Positions 24,206 through 35,239 of a stretch of 64,000 nt of DNA are shown here, piece by piece. The number at the start of each line of letters is the position of its first letter. The stretch's first letter is position 1. Where the stretch lies: positions 124,001 to 188,000 of the forward strand of contig JAMKCH010078773.1 of assembly GCA_023653785.1 (NCBI GenBank), given 5' to 3'. This DNA comes from Ophioderma brevispina. Taxonomy: Eukaryota; Echinodermata; Ophiuroidea; Amphilepidida; Ophiodermatidae. The notes below the pieces were generated by a model. That model saw nothing but the letters and a program-made list of their open reading frames with translations. It was not told the origin of the DNA and ran no database searches. Position numbers and translations under genes: made by a program.

Positions 24206-24557
24206 TTAAAGGGGGATGACCGATTTAAGTATATGAAATTTTCATCTTGATAGAATGGCATTCATCCAAAAACCCCATCTGTAAAGTTTTGTGCCGATAT
24301 TTCAATCCATTCTGATGTGCAAGTGAAAAACATGATTTTGTAAGCCCATAGAGTACTGTGTAAAATTAATATTGGTCGACCAAAAATGGGCACATTTTTG
24401 CTCGTAACTTCCAACCCAAACATCCTTTAGCCCCAAGATTTTACATGGTGAATGAGAAAAATAGTAGCTTTCTTCAGATACCAAAAGTTTGACCACTTCA
24501 GGTAAAATCTGGTGTTCTAGGGAAGAGGCTATTAGCGATCGGACCATGGACCTTTAA
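24206..24557. mobile_element. TA-AAGG MITE, family B, copy 1
   Basis: The left end is TTAAAGGGGGATGACCGATT and the inverse of the right end is TTAAAGGTCCATGGTCCGAT. The interior aligns with 55534-56220 (same orientation) and 57728-58082 (inverse): CTGTAAAGTT.TG.C.ATA, CATGATTT.GTAA.CCCATA and TAGTAGCTTTCTTCAGATAC are shared. TA flanks both ends. There is no coding capacity. Confidence 0.85.
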
Positions 24558-24589
24558 TCAATTATAATTGCTGCAGGCCAATTTATGTT

Positions 24590-25199
24590 TAAGGGGTTTG
24601 ACGTGTTAGCGATCTACTCGATAAAATTTTCCAGAATTCACATATATGGTATTTACAATGGTGCTGATTAAGAATCTGAAATAAAAAATGGGGGTCACCG
24701 ACTTTGTTTTTAAGCTATAGCCAAAACTAAAAAGGTATGTTGTCACTTTTTAAACCACGCAAGTCTATGGGAAAAGTCAAAATTGACTGAATTAGAAAAA
24801 CTAATTTTTGCTAAATAAATAATAAAATTTTGTAATTTCTAAAATTTGAGGTTCCCGATGTCGTTCTTCAAAATTTTGAAATAAAAAATGAGAGTCACCG
24901 ACTTACTTTTCCACACGCCGGAAAACCACTACATTTGACACTTTTTTCAAATTGGGCGTCTTGTTGGGCGACAAGAAAAATCCGCGCCACATTCGGCATG
25001 CAGCAAAGCAGGAACGCAAGCGTAGAGATGCGCGATTTTAATAAACGCAAACAAGCGCACAGTTATTCGCGGTATCTGCGCATGATACCTTCGCAGCTCA
25101 AAATTAAAATTCTTCCATTTGTCCGTGACTGGGCTCCAAACAGAATGCTGAAGGTGTAAAGCAGCTTGCACGTACACAAATCACATGTCAAACCCCTTA
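24590..25199. mobile_element. TTAAGGGG-ended DNA element, 610 bp
   Basis: The left end TTAAGGGGTTTGACGTGT and the inverse of the right end TTAAGGGGTTTGACATGT are near-identical terminal inverted repeats flanked by TA. Inside, a phrase GAAATAAAAAATG.G.GTCACCGACTT occurs twice about 200 bp apart (near 24678 and 24879). The right third is richer in CpG. The ends resemble those of the TA-AAGG families, so it may belong to the same superfamily. It starts 33 bp after the preceding element. Confidence 0.85.
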
Positions 25200-25320
25200 A
25201 AGAAAAAGACCCTAACTTTCAAGAAGATCTATCATTGGCCTAAATATGTCATTTGAATTAATGTGCCACAGCCTGTAATGGTGGGAAAATGCAGTGGGAA
25301 AAATTGGTTAATGTGTCATG

Positions 25321-25392
25321 GTTGTGGAGAGCACAGCCCACTTACATTTCGTGCCAGTGCTAGAGGTCCCCGGTTCTATTCTCTGTAGAACC
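25321..25392 (+). repeat. tRNA-derived SINE head
   Basis: GGTTGTGGAGAGCACAGCCC resembles a D-arm/A-box region. About 45 bp later, GGTCCCCGGTTCTATTCTC resembles the T-arm with a B box. The spacing fits a tRNA. The stems are degenerate, so it is a SINE or pseudogene rather than a tRNA gene. Confidence 0.45.
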
Positions 25393-26474
25393 ACTAGCTG
25401 AGATTTATTCATCTGGTGTTAAAGGCTGACCCAGATTTCCCAAGGATGGCGCCTTTAAATTTTCTAATTAGTCATGTTTTTCGCATATACATAATGCTTA
25501 TCCACATACCAACATTGTGTGAAATAGCTACGGTCAAATCAGTGTCCTTCATATTGAAAATCACATCTTTGTAATAAAATTCTAGATCTGGAATTTTTGT
25601 TATATACAGTATCCTATGGTACATTTATACAATACATAAATGCTTACTACATCAAAATGAAAAATCTGATTCATCTCAAACTTTGGAACTCCTAAGTTTT
25701 AATTCACAATTTTTAATTTATACAAAAACATATATTTTGAAATCTGAGTTGACCTTTAATCAAATGCTAAATTCTGGTCTTAATTGTTAAGAACTATAAC
25801 CTAGAAATTGCTCTTCCCATGGTTCATTTGGACTTGGGCACATATCCATGAAAATTCCTCGTGCTTCAAAGGGGACACCGAGCTATTGGTCCCATGTACA
25901 TGTAAATTAAGTCTATTTGGCAGGGTTTAAACCCCTGACCATGCTAAGCATTCCAGGTACCCTGTCACTATCTATCAGCAGTGTTTAAAGCAGTGTGGAA
26001 AGCAGTGTTTAAACACTGAATGATCTTCCCGGTTAAATAACATGAATACATCTGCCATAGTTCTATTAAATTTCCTCAAAACCAATAGCAACAGTTTTGA
26101 AGGATATGTAGTAATTTCTTTTGAATTGCTTCAAGAATGACAAGTTGCATCAATGAATCTTTCTCAGTTTGTGCAAAATAACATGAATATTTTTGTTCAT
26201 TTTGGACCTGAAATCAATATTACTTGAATATCACCAGCGTGCCCAGCCGGGGTGCGGAGGCTGCAAAAAAAATAATACAAAATCAGCCTATTTTTACTTA
26301 TCAGAGGTCCTCCTTATCCCGGGGTTCTCCAAACCTGGGTACCCCCTGAATTTGAAATATAAAATTGCAATTTTTATTAACTCTAAGGAAGAAGTATATT
26401 CCTCTTAAAAATTGCTCCTTTTTGAGAAAACTGAACAAATGCTAACAAAATGAACCAATATTCTCAACCCCTGA
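25393..26474. other. Mostly featureless; weak tRNA-like trace at about 25915-25960 (-)
   Basis: On the minus strand GGTCAGGGGTTTAAACCCTG looks like a T-arm (stem plus TTTAAAC loop), preceded by GGAATGCTTAGCAT. No convincing A box follows the right spacing. The rest of the stretch has no repeat partner or gene that I can support. Confidence 0.3.
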
Positions 26475-26700
26475 CACTATGAGTTACAATATGCTCATCC
26501 ACCAAGGACACAGTTCAGTGGTGGGTTGTACTTGAGTTGTACATACATTGACATGAACTGACCTTGTGTGATTTGGGTATCATATTTCATACCCAAAAAC
26601 GGGGGGGGGGGGGGGTGTATTTTCTAAATACATGGTGAATGGAAGATATTGAACTGTGCCATGGGAATTGAGATTTTACTAGCTCATAGTATGAACACTA
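26475..26700 (+). mobile_element. CACTATGAG-ended MITE, family J, copy 1
   Basis: It starts CACTATGAGTTAC and ends TTTTACTAGCTCATAGT, so short inverted ends are present. It aligns with 43957-44142: ATGCTCATCCACCA.GGACAC, TTGTACATACATTGACATG and GTGTATTTT.TAAATACA are shared. An uninterrupted G-run of about 18 bases (26598-26616) in this copy is absent from the other and is likely unstable. Confidence 0.8.
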
Positions 26701-26783
26701 CCTGTATTCCATATAGCATTACTGATTGGCTAATTATATCATATATTCATTTCAATTACCAGTTGAAATGCAGCTTACAAATA

Positions 26784-27150
26784 TTAAAGGTTGCACACGA
26801 GAGATTTCACATAACAAGTGTCCAAAAAAAAAATATGAAAAAATCAGATTTTTGCCCTGATGTAAAGCTTTCCATCAAAATATCCCCATCAGAAAGGATG
26901 TAAGACTTTGACAGTTTCTTGTGTACAGAAATAGTTCAAAATTTCTAATTTCGTATAGGAGCAAATACGAAATTCAGCCTATGTTTTATATTGAAATAAT
27001 AAGACAAGTCAAAATCACCTTTTTTTCTCTTCTTTTAAGACCATTTCTGTAGCCAAAGACAACGTAAGAGATCTAATGAGTGTCTAATCTATTGAAATTA
27101 TATTAGGACACAATATTTAGGTGCTTCAAAATCTCTCGTTGCACCTTTAA
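26784..27150. mobile_element. TA-AAGG MITE, family F, copy 1
   Basis: The left end is TTAAAGGTTGCACACGAGAG and the inverse of the right end is TTAAAGGTGCAACGAGAG, both followed by ATTT. TA lies on each side. It aligns inversely with 56938-57287 (shared, in matching orientation: CCTGATGTAAAGCTTTCCAT, ATCCCCATC, GTACAGAAAT). It is 367 bp with no coding capacity. Confidence 0.85.
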
Positions 27151-27153
27151 GCT

Positions 27154-27337
27154 CTATACTTCGTCCGGCTTGAACTAAGGAGTGATGTCATAGCTTTCGC
27201 GCGGCTATTGTGCATGCGTGTCGCGCACGCCGACTTTGTACGCTCACGATTACAGCTGCGGCTTACTGCAAATCGCACACTTAAGACTGCGTGAAAGCTA
27301 TGACGTCACTCCTTAGTTCAGGCCGGACGAAGTATAG
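27154..27337. repeat. Palindromic fold-back element with CRE-like sites
   Basis: Two arms of about 49 bp are near-perfect inverted copies (left CTATACTTCGTCCGGC...TAAGGAGTGATGTCATAGC; right, inverse, CTATACTTCGTCCGGC...TAAGGAGTGACGTCATAGC). The right arm holds a perfect TGACGTCA palindrome; the left arm has TGATGTCA. The loop is GC- and CpG-rich. The element lies immediately after the MITE ending at 27150 and is probably a small MITE or snapback element. Confidence 0.9.
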
Positions 27338-27393
27338 TCCTTTCAGCCCTACCACCATTCTTACCAAGTTTGTGATTGGCTGAAAAAATCACA

Positions 27394-27604
27394 TACTGCA
27401 AAATTGGAAATATTCGCGCTACATTAATTTTCACGCTTTTCGCGCACTTCTAAGCAAGTGTGAAATTAAGAACACGCAAAAATTTTTATTTTTTGTTTAG
27501 TTTATGTAGAATAGCTCAAAATGCGAATTTAAAAACAAGTGAAAATGCTAAAAAATGCAGAAGCGCGAAAAATTACGCACACGAAAATTACCACTTTTGC
27601 AGTA
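27394..27604 (-). mobile_element. TACTGTAAAA-ended MITE, family E, copy 2
   Basis: It reads TACTGCAAAATTGGAAATAT on the left and ends CCACTTTTGCAGTA. Inverted, it aligns with the copy at 20853: GTAATTTTTCGCGCTTCTGC, GCATTTT and GCGCGAATATTTCC are shared. It sits inside sequence with GATTGGCTGA and GACCAATCAAC on either side, possibly splitting a CCAATCA-rich repeat. Confidence 0.85.
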
Positions 27605-28844
27605 AGTTCCACTCTGACCAATCAACAGATTGTACCATGGAGTTTGAGTATGGGCAGGCATATAATCTTATGGTCAAGACTACATGAGGAGAGTGGCCCA
27701 CAATCTCTGTCAGTTGCCTGGGGACAACGCAACAAACAATCAAACAAACTGCACAAAAAGAACAAAACTAAAATGGCTTTAAATCAAGTCAATGTTTTCA
27801 GTAGATGTAGCCATGCATTTATATCTATTCAACATCACATTGCCATTTCAGTGTGAGCGAATACATCCTACGCTTTTGTTGTCAAGTTGTCTCTATACAT
27901 TAGTAATACATATCTACAGATTCTATACTCGTCTATTGGTGGAGACTTCATAGCTGCTAAATCCTTAAGGTTTTGTGTCGCTACTCTCACACTCACTCAC
28001 CTCACTTAATTGTTAGTCAACTTTAGCAAAAATGCTAATTTGGTATAACATAAACCAATCTTTGGAAGTATGACATTTCTTTCCAACCAGATACCAAGAT
28101 CACCTAAAGTGTATTCCAGTGACTGGAAGCCATATTAATGTTGGAAGCACATTAAATCATGGCTTAGTTTATGTACTCATGCATTTACCGAACGGCCTTA
28201 GAATTAATGTTAGCATTGTGGCATTAGGTTTTAAAGCGTACAAGGCCTCATATTTTTGGCAAGTTTCATATTTTCATTTTCTTCTTCGTCGCCACATCCA
28301 GTATCTGCCCTGTGGATGACACTAGAGGCTAACGCTATGAAAACACTAGGTCGCTCATAATATACATTTAATGCTCCCATTAAAAGCACAGAGTCCTCGG
28401 TAACTAGGCCACCGACTGGATTTCTAAATTTTTTATCTTTTATCACATCTGATCCCTGGATCTGATCTATTCTGATCAGTGTCTTATAGGAGCTTAATAG
28501 GAATTCTTTGAATAAAATATTCTGACACAAGGGAGTTTCTTTTCTAAAGGAATAGCAGCATTTTGCTGATTCAAATATCAAAAAAAATCACAATTATTAT
28601 TTGGGATTTTTGTTACTGCATGGATGTGCTAACATAAACCTGCCAGTGGTTGGCTTGAATCTGTGTGTTCAATATTGTTCACACAAATCAACAACTCGAT
28701 TGCTTTGTATTTCAAAATTTAACTTCCAGGCTAATAAAGGCCCCTCTTTGAAAATGCAGCACCCTCTGACCATATATTGGGAACAATACAAGGTATGTAG
28801 AATTTACAGGGGTGAAGATTAAGGGAGATCATCATGACCCCTTT
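27605..28844. other. No feature recognised
   Basis: AT-rich sequence with short open stretches on both strands, none with a domain or splice context. Confidence 0.4.
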
Positions 28845-28900
28845 TTAAGATATTGCCTTTGTGCAGACGAAGGTCCCGGTTTGATTTCCTGAGGCATTAG
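28845..28900 (+). repeat. Degenerate tRNA-derived fragment
   Basis: TTTAAGATATTGCCTTTGTG followed by CGAAGGTCCCGGTTTGATTT and CCTGAGG resembles the anticodon arm to T-arm part of a tRNA-derived SINE. The A box is missing or too diverged to recognise. Confidence 0.35.
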
Positions 28901-29311
28901 AACTTGCGCTCCCCCAATGGTCCACATAGACATGGCAACAAACCATTAAAAAATCTTCTTTTGGAGGGGACAGTAAGTCAGGAAATTTCAGTCAGGTTGC
29001 CTAAGATGCTCCAAGATTTCACGCCATTTTTCTGGACGTTCATAAACCTAAAAAGTACATTTATTACACCAATCCCGCGGGACCAATTCAATTCATAAAG
29101 AAAGCAGTGCTGAGCTCATGAAACATGAGTCGACAAGTATATTATAATAAGAAAGTATTTTGGAAATGAGGGAACTGTGGACTCCCATTTTACTCCACAT
29201 TGTGATTGTGAAAGGTTTATCCTCTGTATCTTTCACATCTGTTCAGTCTTGTTTGATCTTCTCTAATGCATTCATGACCTAACCACAACCAATTGAATCA
29301 ATAAGTGACTC
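28901..29311. other. No feature recognised
   Basis: AT-rich sequence before a MITE. Nothing supported. Confidence 0.4.
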
Positions 29312-29586
29312 CAAAGAGTGTTTTGAATCATCCCACAATGCATTGCCTGTTGCTTATACTGTACTGTACTAAACACATGAAAGGTTCAAAGTTTAAAATC
29401 CACAGGCATTTTATACTAATGCAAAAAAAAAAAAACTTCCCTAATACTAGCACCTTGTGCCCTAAAATGAGTAAAAGTCGGGGTTTTTATGTGGCTAAGA
29501 ATAGGATTTTTGTGGTTTCACATGACCTGATTGGTTGATATTTCCCAAAACTGGTGCATTGTGGGATTGACTCCAGCCACCCTCTG
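29312..29586 (-). mobile_element. hAT-like MITE, CAGAGGGT family, copy 2
   Basis: The ends are CAAAGAGTGTTTTGAATCAT and, inverted, CAGAGGGTGGCTGGAGTCAA, each continuing into TCCCACAATGCA. It is in the opposite orientation to the copy at 17307 and 275 bp long. The left terminus carries a substitution (CAAAG) and the flanks show no clear target duplication, so it looks older. Confidence 0.8.
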
Positions 29587-30639
29587 AGGCACGTACTGAA
29601 ATCAAATCATACTGATGTTATTCTAAATGAATTCTCCGATGAAAAAGCAAAAGGGGGAACCCTTCCTAGGTCAGTTATGATAGTCTGTGCTGCATTTTTG
29701 TTGAACTTTAGTTCCGTTAATCCGCCCCTCCTGTTTCGCACATGAATATTCTCTAATAGAAATGATTACTGTTGTACTTTGTGTAACTCCCAACCGAGTT
29801 GCCCATTTGTGTAAAATGCCTGAAAATTCAGTCTTCACCCACGCAATCTAGGTTGTCTGAAAAGGAAGCATGAAAGGGTAGTCTGTCAGGCCAAGTGTAG
29901 CAAAACGGTTAACTAATATTGCAAATTTTGTTTTTCCGCAGTTTATTAGAACTTGGATTGGTTGGCCCAGTTTAGGAGGTGTGCATGTCTGAAAATTAAT
30001 CGAGTTTTTTTTTTTGGCTGATGTGTTTTTCCTTAAAAGCGATAGGGGGTTGGCCCTTTACACTCTGTTATGTCAATTCTCTGATATTATGTGACCTTTT
30101 AAGCTGAATTTACTCAGTATATGTGAAACAATTATAAAATCGCTCATTTCCTACCAAAACCATCGAACATGTCTCAGCAGATCTGTAGCAGATTTATTCA
30201 GGGGTGCATGACTTCCAAACTGTGGAACTTCATTGCACTAAAATCCGTTTCATTTGTAAAGTTGAAGATGTTTTTTTGAAAGACCTAAAAAAAAATGAAA
30301 CCAGCATAGCGTATTCCTTTCAAAATGTGATCTTTTTGAGGCACATTAGGATGTCCCATGGATTTGGGGCACTGCATCCCTATTTGGCTATGGGCCTGGG
30401 TTCAGACAAGCTTTTGTGTTTTTCCCCCCTTTGTTCTCCTTACAAATTTGTGTGTATTTCAACACCTATTTTGAGTTTGTTTTTAGTACATGTAGCGGTA
30501 TCATGACATGGGATGTTTACAGTAGTTCGGTTCGTTCGTGTCCACAAGTCCTTCGTAATGGCTTGTGGTTGTGTCATGATTTGTTAACTGAGTAATCTGA
30601 TCCGGGGCCGGGTGTATCTAATGATACGGACGCTCCTAA
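29587..30639. other. No feature recognised
   Basis: AT-rich sequence. Nothing with a repeat partner or domain. Confidence 0.4.
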
Positions 30640-31005
30640 CATGGCCCGCGTTTTTTTTAAGCTGTGGGTCTGATTGGGCACAGTCAGGGGTTTACACCTA
30701 CTCTTATTCGACACTGACTGCGATGTACATGTACAGTTGTGACCTTCTCTGTACACGGGACCGACGGCTTACGTCCCCTCCGAAGGACGGATGCTTTCAT
30801 GATTCATTGCCCAATTCCAAGTGACACATGGAGGAGAGTACGGTATCTGTATTTAATCAATAGCTCTTATACATATTAATCCAGGATTGAGCACCCGAGT
30901 GAATCCCAGCAAGTGCCCACCGGGCTTCGAACCCGGGATTTTTGATTGGGGGTATATTTGCGCATAGGCAAGCACCCTAACCACTAGACCCCGCTCTCCC
31001 ACAAA
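30640..31005 (-). repeat. tRNA-derived SINE with body
   Basis: On the minus strand from about 31001 it reads GGGAGAGCGGGGTCTAGTGG, TTAGGGTGCTTGCC (D-arm/A box), then about 25 bp later CCCGGGTTCGAAGCCCGG, a perfect 5-bp T-stem with a TTCGAAG loop (B box). An insertion in the anticodon region rules out a normal tRNA. The body continues leftwards with a CpG-rich conserved-looking block (CGTCCTTCGGAGGGGACG, CCGTCGGTCCCGTGTAC). GTGGGAGAGCG is duplicated just outside the head. The left limit is approximate. Confidence 0.75.
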
Positions 31006-31109
31006 ACGCCACGCTCTCCCACAGTAGTAGTACCATAAAACAGGGGCATGCAATTGCAATCTTACTACAACTTTATAGCCCTAACTATCAGCTCGGAAAC
31101 ACCCGAAAC

Positions 31110-32440
31110 GTGATTCTTAACGAGTCCGTTCGGGACGCTACCAAAGCCCAAATGGGCTTTAACGTACTGCGCAGGCAGATAGACTACTTCTAAGGTAACT
31201 TTCGGTACTGCGCGCCCACGTTGGCTAAGGTCACACCAACCTAGTCGGTTTTGCAGCCGTTTTATAGATGATTTTAAAATAAATCTAAATGATTTAAATT
31301 GAAGTTGGAAGAATAACGTCTGGAAATAAAGTCTATGATTAAGTTCAGTTGGAAGATATCACAATCCCCCCCGGTTTCCACCGCATAGAGGGCGAGGGTA
31401 ACATGATATACACTGAAGCCCTGTATGTACACGAAAAGTCTCCCCGTCAATGTAAACAAAAGCATATCAATGTGTACAAATACCTGTATGTAGTAATTCA
31501 TAGATCATTACCATGACACAAAAATAACGTACAGAAAAGCGAGAAATGTTTTTTATGTTTAAATTTACATATCATCTCCCCTAGCACGATTAGCATGCTT
31601 CTCACTGGACGTTATTATCTACTCCACTGTAGCTGCTGCAGTGTATCGGGCCGTATCGCGGTACCTATCAACAACCCGGTCCGGCATACACCCTTGTTAA
31701 GTGGCCTGTTCATCGCTGTTCCACTGTAGCTGTACGGTTTATAGGTCTTATTCTTACGTCTTGTGTAGTATGGACTGTGGTGCACGGTGGTTTAATATGT
31801 GTTTAACCTTTTCAGTGTGTTCGAAGCTTCGTAAGCGTTTACTTGTGAAGCTGTAGCGCGTGGTAATAACAGTCCACTGTGTACACTGTACAGTGTTAGG
31901 CATATAGTAATAGAGTTAGTAGGAACGCTCGCGCATTTCCCGGGGCATTGATATACCCAAAGCAAACCACGTTTATGTATTTAATTAACCAATTAGAATC
32001 TGATCATGTCGCTAGAGGGTCTTACAGCACTTTTTCAGGATTCCAGCCTGTTGTGTATAGGCATGGTATAGGTATCAAAGCTAGTTATACACCGTTTATG
32101 AGCATACGTACCTGCGACTGGCTTGAAGAATACATCTTCAGTTTGAAAATCGTAAAAATTAAATAATACAACTTTTAGACCGTAAGATTTCAAAATGCAC
32201 GTTTTGATCGGTTCAGATCTTATACATAAGTCATTCTCTAACAGAATGATCGCTATCACACCCGTTGTGATTGCTGTAGACTTTTATTTTGAAAATTCAC
32301 TGTCCGAGAGGGGATTATTGACCAATCACGTACCGGATTTTTGACCTTTCAGTTTTACGAAAGGCCCAATTTGGCTTTCGTAGAGTTCCCGAACGGGACA
32401 CGCTCCAAATCCCGTTCGGGTTCTTTGCCGAAATCTGACT
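31110..32440. repeat. Inverted-repeat-bounded CpG-richer segment
   Basis: The left block at about 31117-31165 (CCGTTCGGGACGCTACCAAA, GCCCAAATGGGCTTT) is an inverted match to the right block at about 32352-32420 (CCCGTTCGGGAACTCTACGAA inverted, AGCCAAATTGGGCCTTTCG). The right block also holds a perfect hairpin, CCCGAACGGGA...TCCCGTTCGGG. The interior, especially 31600-31950, is richer in G+C and CpG than its surroundings but has no open frame of note. It could be a non-autonomous element of about 1.3 kb or a CpG-rich regulatory stretch. The exact ends are not resolved. Confidence 0.45.
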
Positions 32441-32527
32441 ATTACGTTGAGCGGCAAGTTCAAGGTTGGTATGGGAGAGTGTAAAGATGGAAGCTGGAGG
32501 AAAAAGAGGGGGGATCTTGGGAAAGAA

Positions 32528-32650
32528 AATGTTGCTCTTTGGAGGGAATTTTTGTCCTTTAAGTAAAGAAAGGCAGAGGAATGGAAATGGAATTTGCAAT
32601 CTTGGAGGGAAATTTGAATGTTCCCAGGATATTTGTCATTTTGCAGTCCC
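32528..32650 (+). repeat. Dispersed repeat family O, copy 1
   Basis: TTTGGAGGGAATTTTTGTCC, GAAAGGCAGAGGAATGG, TTTGCAATCTTGGAGGGAAA and TGTTCCCAGGATATTTG match 34320-34430 in order and orientation. Confidence 0.6.
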
Positions 32651-32700
32651 TGGCCAGGGCTCTCTTGTTGGATATATCATAAGCAATGTGTGCTGATAGT

Positions 32701-33137
32701 CCCGGGGGGCCATGTATTAATAGGTGGATATGATGCGTTGACAAGAAACGCGTAGAAAGGGTATCTTTTTTGCCAAACAGGCGATGTACGAGCGTACATT
32801 GATTAGGGTGTCAAAAAACAGCAAAATGTGGAAAAAAAGGGTAGTTTTTTCTAAACCCTGAAATTGTGATGTTACTTGTAATACATAATAAGCACAGATC
32901 AAAAATATTGTAAAGCAAAGGCGAGATAATAAAGGATATCAATTAACAATGATTGCTTACTTGTTTAGTAGGTGGTAGCAAAAAACTTTCAAAAGTACTT
33001 CTTTAGTGTAGCAAAATCAGACAAATACTGTTAGGGGTTTACTTTTATTCGGTGAAATACTTGTTTAGGGTGATTTTCGGAGGTCCATGTGCACACATCA
33101 TATCCACCTGTTGAATACAAGTGCCCCCCCCCCGGGG
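32701..33137. mobile_element. CCCGGGG-ended MITE, 437 bp
   Basis: The left end CCCGGGGGGCCATGTATT...AGGTGGATATGATG is matched by the inverse of the right end CCCCGGGGGGGGGGCACTTG...AGGTGGATATGATG, giving terminal inverted repeats of about 40 bp. The homopolymer in the right copy has expanded. There is no coding capacity. The target duplication is uncertain. Confidence 0.85.
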
Positions 33138-34289
33138 TTGTAGTCAAGTCTTTTTAATGTAAACTGAGATAAGAAATATTGGGGAGGTACAGCTAGTGGT
33201 AATTCTGCTCAATAGGTCAAATTTACACTTGCGTTTTCAGTCTAACTTGTCGAAATACTGAACCATTTGAAACAGCTATCCTATAATATCCTATTAATTT
33301 CCATACCAGAAAATGGACCACACAGCGACACCATTTCCATAATCTTTATGAATTATCCGACATTGTACCGCCACAACCATTGCCTGGGGCAATACATGAC
33401 CAAAAGCAAAGACAAAAACCTGCTATCAGTCACTCTTAAAATAACAATTGTAATGGACTTGTTCTTTTGTCCATTAGCGGCCGGTGGGCTTTGAGCTACA
33501 CTGGACACTGATATAGGATTAAATGATACATACATCCCTAGTGTTCGGGCTATTTAGCTAAGCTCAATAGAATACGGTATCAAAAGTTCCCATGCAAAAA
33601 GTTTGCCATTTATTGATTTCACCAAGAATTTACACTAAATAAATTGTGAAACTTCTCTTTTAGATCTGATGGCGAGTATATGGGCCGTTGGAAACTCTTG
33701 GGTTGCTACTATTACTGTAACTGATCTGAGGTAACCCGTTTATTTAAACCCGTAAAAGCCCATGATATTATGCTAGCACTCCCATATTACTAAATAGTAT
33801 TTATTACATATGACATTCCGGGCGGTCTTCAATCCTAACACATGCATGTTACCTGGGTAGAAAGTGATATGTTGACTTTCACACTTAGATGTGCTGGTGG
33901 AATCTTTTAACACATTACATGCGTTTTTTGTCAGTGGGTTCCCATCGGGGCTTGTAGCGTTAAACAAAAAAAAAAAGACTCTTCATCAAGATCCCAAATA
34001 GTTCTCAAATTGTCTTTTGTTCTTCTCTTACAATTTCCCATCAATCTTTGGAATTAAAGTTCCCTTAATGATACAATATCCAACTTCCTTGTCTTTTATT
34101 TGTAAATACCTAACCAACATACTCTCATCCAAATGTCAGTTGAATCTGACCATCTTCTCTGATCCAACATATATGTTTTAAAGTTTGCTGTATTGCATGT
34201 ATCACAGAAGCCCACAAAGAATAATTTTTGGTTTCTGGTAACCACTGACAACATGCACACATATTTTAGCTAGTTGTAGCAAAGTGCGG
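33138..34289. other. No feature recognised
   Basis: AT-rich sequence. Nothing supported. Confidence 0.4.
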
Positions 34290-34437
34290 GAATTAGGAAC
34301 CTGGTTCCCGGGAACTTTTCCTATTTGGAGGGAAATTTTTGTCATGTACATAGAGAAATAGAGGGACAATTTTGCAAACTTGGAGGGAAATTTTGATTAT
34401 GTTCCTGGGAAATTTGGCATTTTTTCCAACCCTGTGA
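34290..34437 (+). repeat. Dispersed repeat family O, copy 2
   Basis: It matches 32528-32650 (TTTGGAGGGAAATTTTTGTC, ACTTGGAGGGAAATTTTGAT, ATGTTCCTGGGAAATTTGGC) and ends CCAACCCTG, which is the inverse of a hAT-like CAGGGTTGG terminus. It abuts the MITE starting at 34441. Confidence 0.55.
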
Positions 34438-34440
34438 GCC

Positions 34441-34716
34441 CAGAGGGTGTGAGTCCATCCCACAAAGCACCAGTTTTGGGAATTTCACCTCAATGAGGTC
34501 ATCCCACATAAATCCTATTCTTAAAACATTAAAACTCTTTTACACTAATGTTAGCCCATAAAATGCCAGCCCTAAGGAAATTTTAGCATGATCATGAAAT
34601 GTCTCATGGTTCTTAAACTTCTTGAACACTTCTTTATTACTAAGTACTGACACGTCTTTGGTACAGTACAGCATAGGAATTGCAATGCATTATGGGATGG
34701 TTCAAAAGACCCTCTG
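34441..34716 (+). mobile_element. hAT-like MITE, CAGAGGGT family, copy 3
   Basis: It starts CAGAGGGTGTGAGTCCATCC and ends ATGGTTCAAAAGACCCTCTG, in the same orientation as the copy at 17307 (shared CACCAGTTTTGGGAATTTCA and TGCAATGCATTATGGGAT). GTGAGCC lies immediately left, and GTGAGCC recurs two bases past the right end, which fits an 8-bp duplication with a small change at the end. Confidence 0.9.
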
Positions 34717-35239
34717 AAGTGAGCCATTAGAGTAGGCAAGGATGGTGGAACGAGTCATTTTGTTTCATGCACTTGCGAATAAATGTGTCACATTCAATAT
34801 TTACCAGAATCAGTCCTAAAAAGTGTGTACTTTCCACGTATGTTACTAAAAATGACACGTGATCTTTGATCAAGGGACTATTGAGTTAACTACTAAACAA
34901 GATGGAGATCAAGGTGATAAAGCAGTCCTAGCGTTCTAGAGTAAACATAAACATGTAGAACTATAGTGCGGAATTAGCTGTGAATTTCGCTTTTTAAAGA
35001 TTGTTATGGTGGGTTTACTACGGCTCCAAAAGATTACACAATTAAACCATGTGGTTCAAAAATATATTTGTGGGCTTTTGAAGTGTGAAGTTCTGAAATT
35101 AACATGAAAAGCAAGCAAAAATATAAAAGGATAAAACATACAAAACATAATTAAATGAGTATTCAGTCTGTTTGAACAATGCTGTTTTCTTTATTTTCGT
35201 TGTAATTCACAGTGCCAAAAAAAATTTCTATGAACGTTC
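34717..35239. other. No feature recognised
   Basis: AT-rich sequence. Nothing supported. Confidence 0.4.

Noticed and set aside
30915..31001. Functional tRNA gene
   Set aside because: T-arm and B box are excellent, but the anticodon region carries an insertion and no acceptor stem forms, so it is a SINE head.
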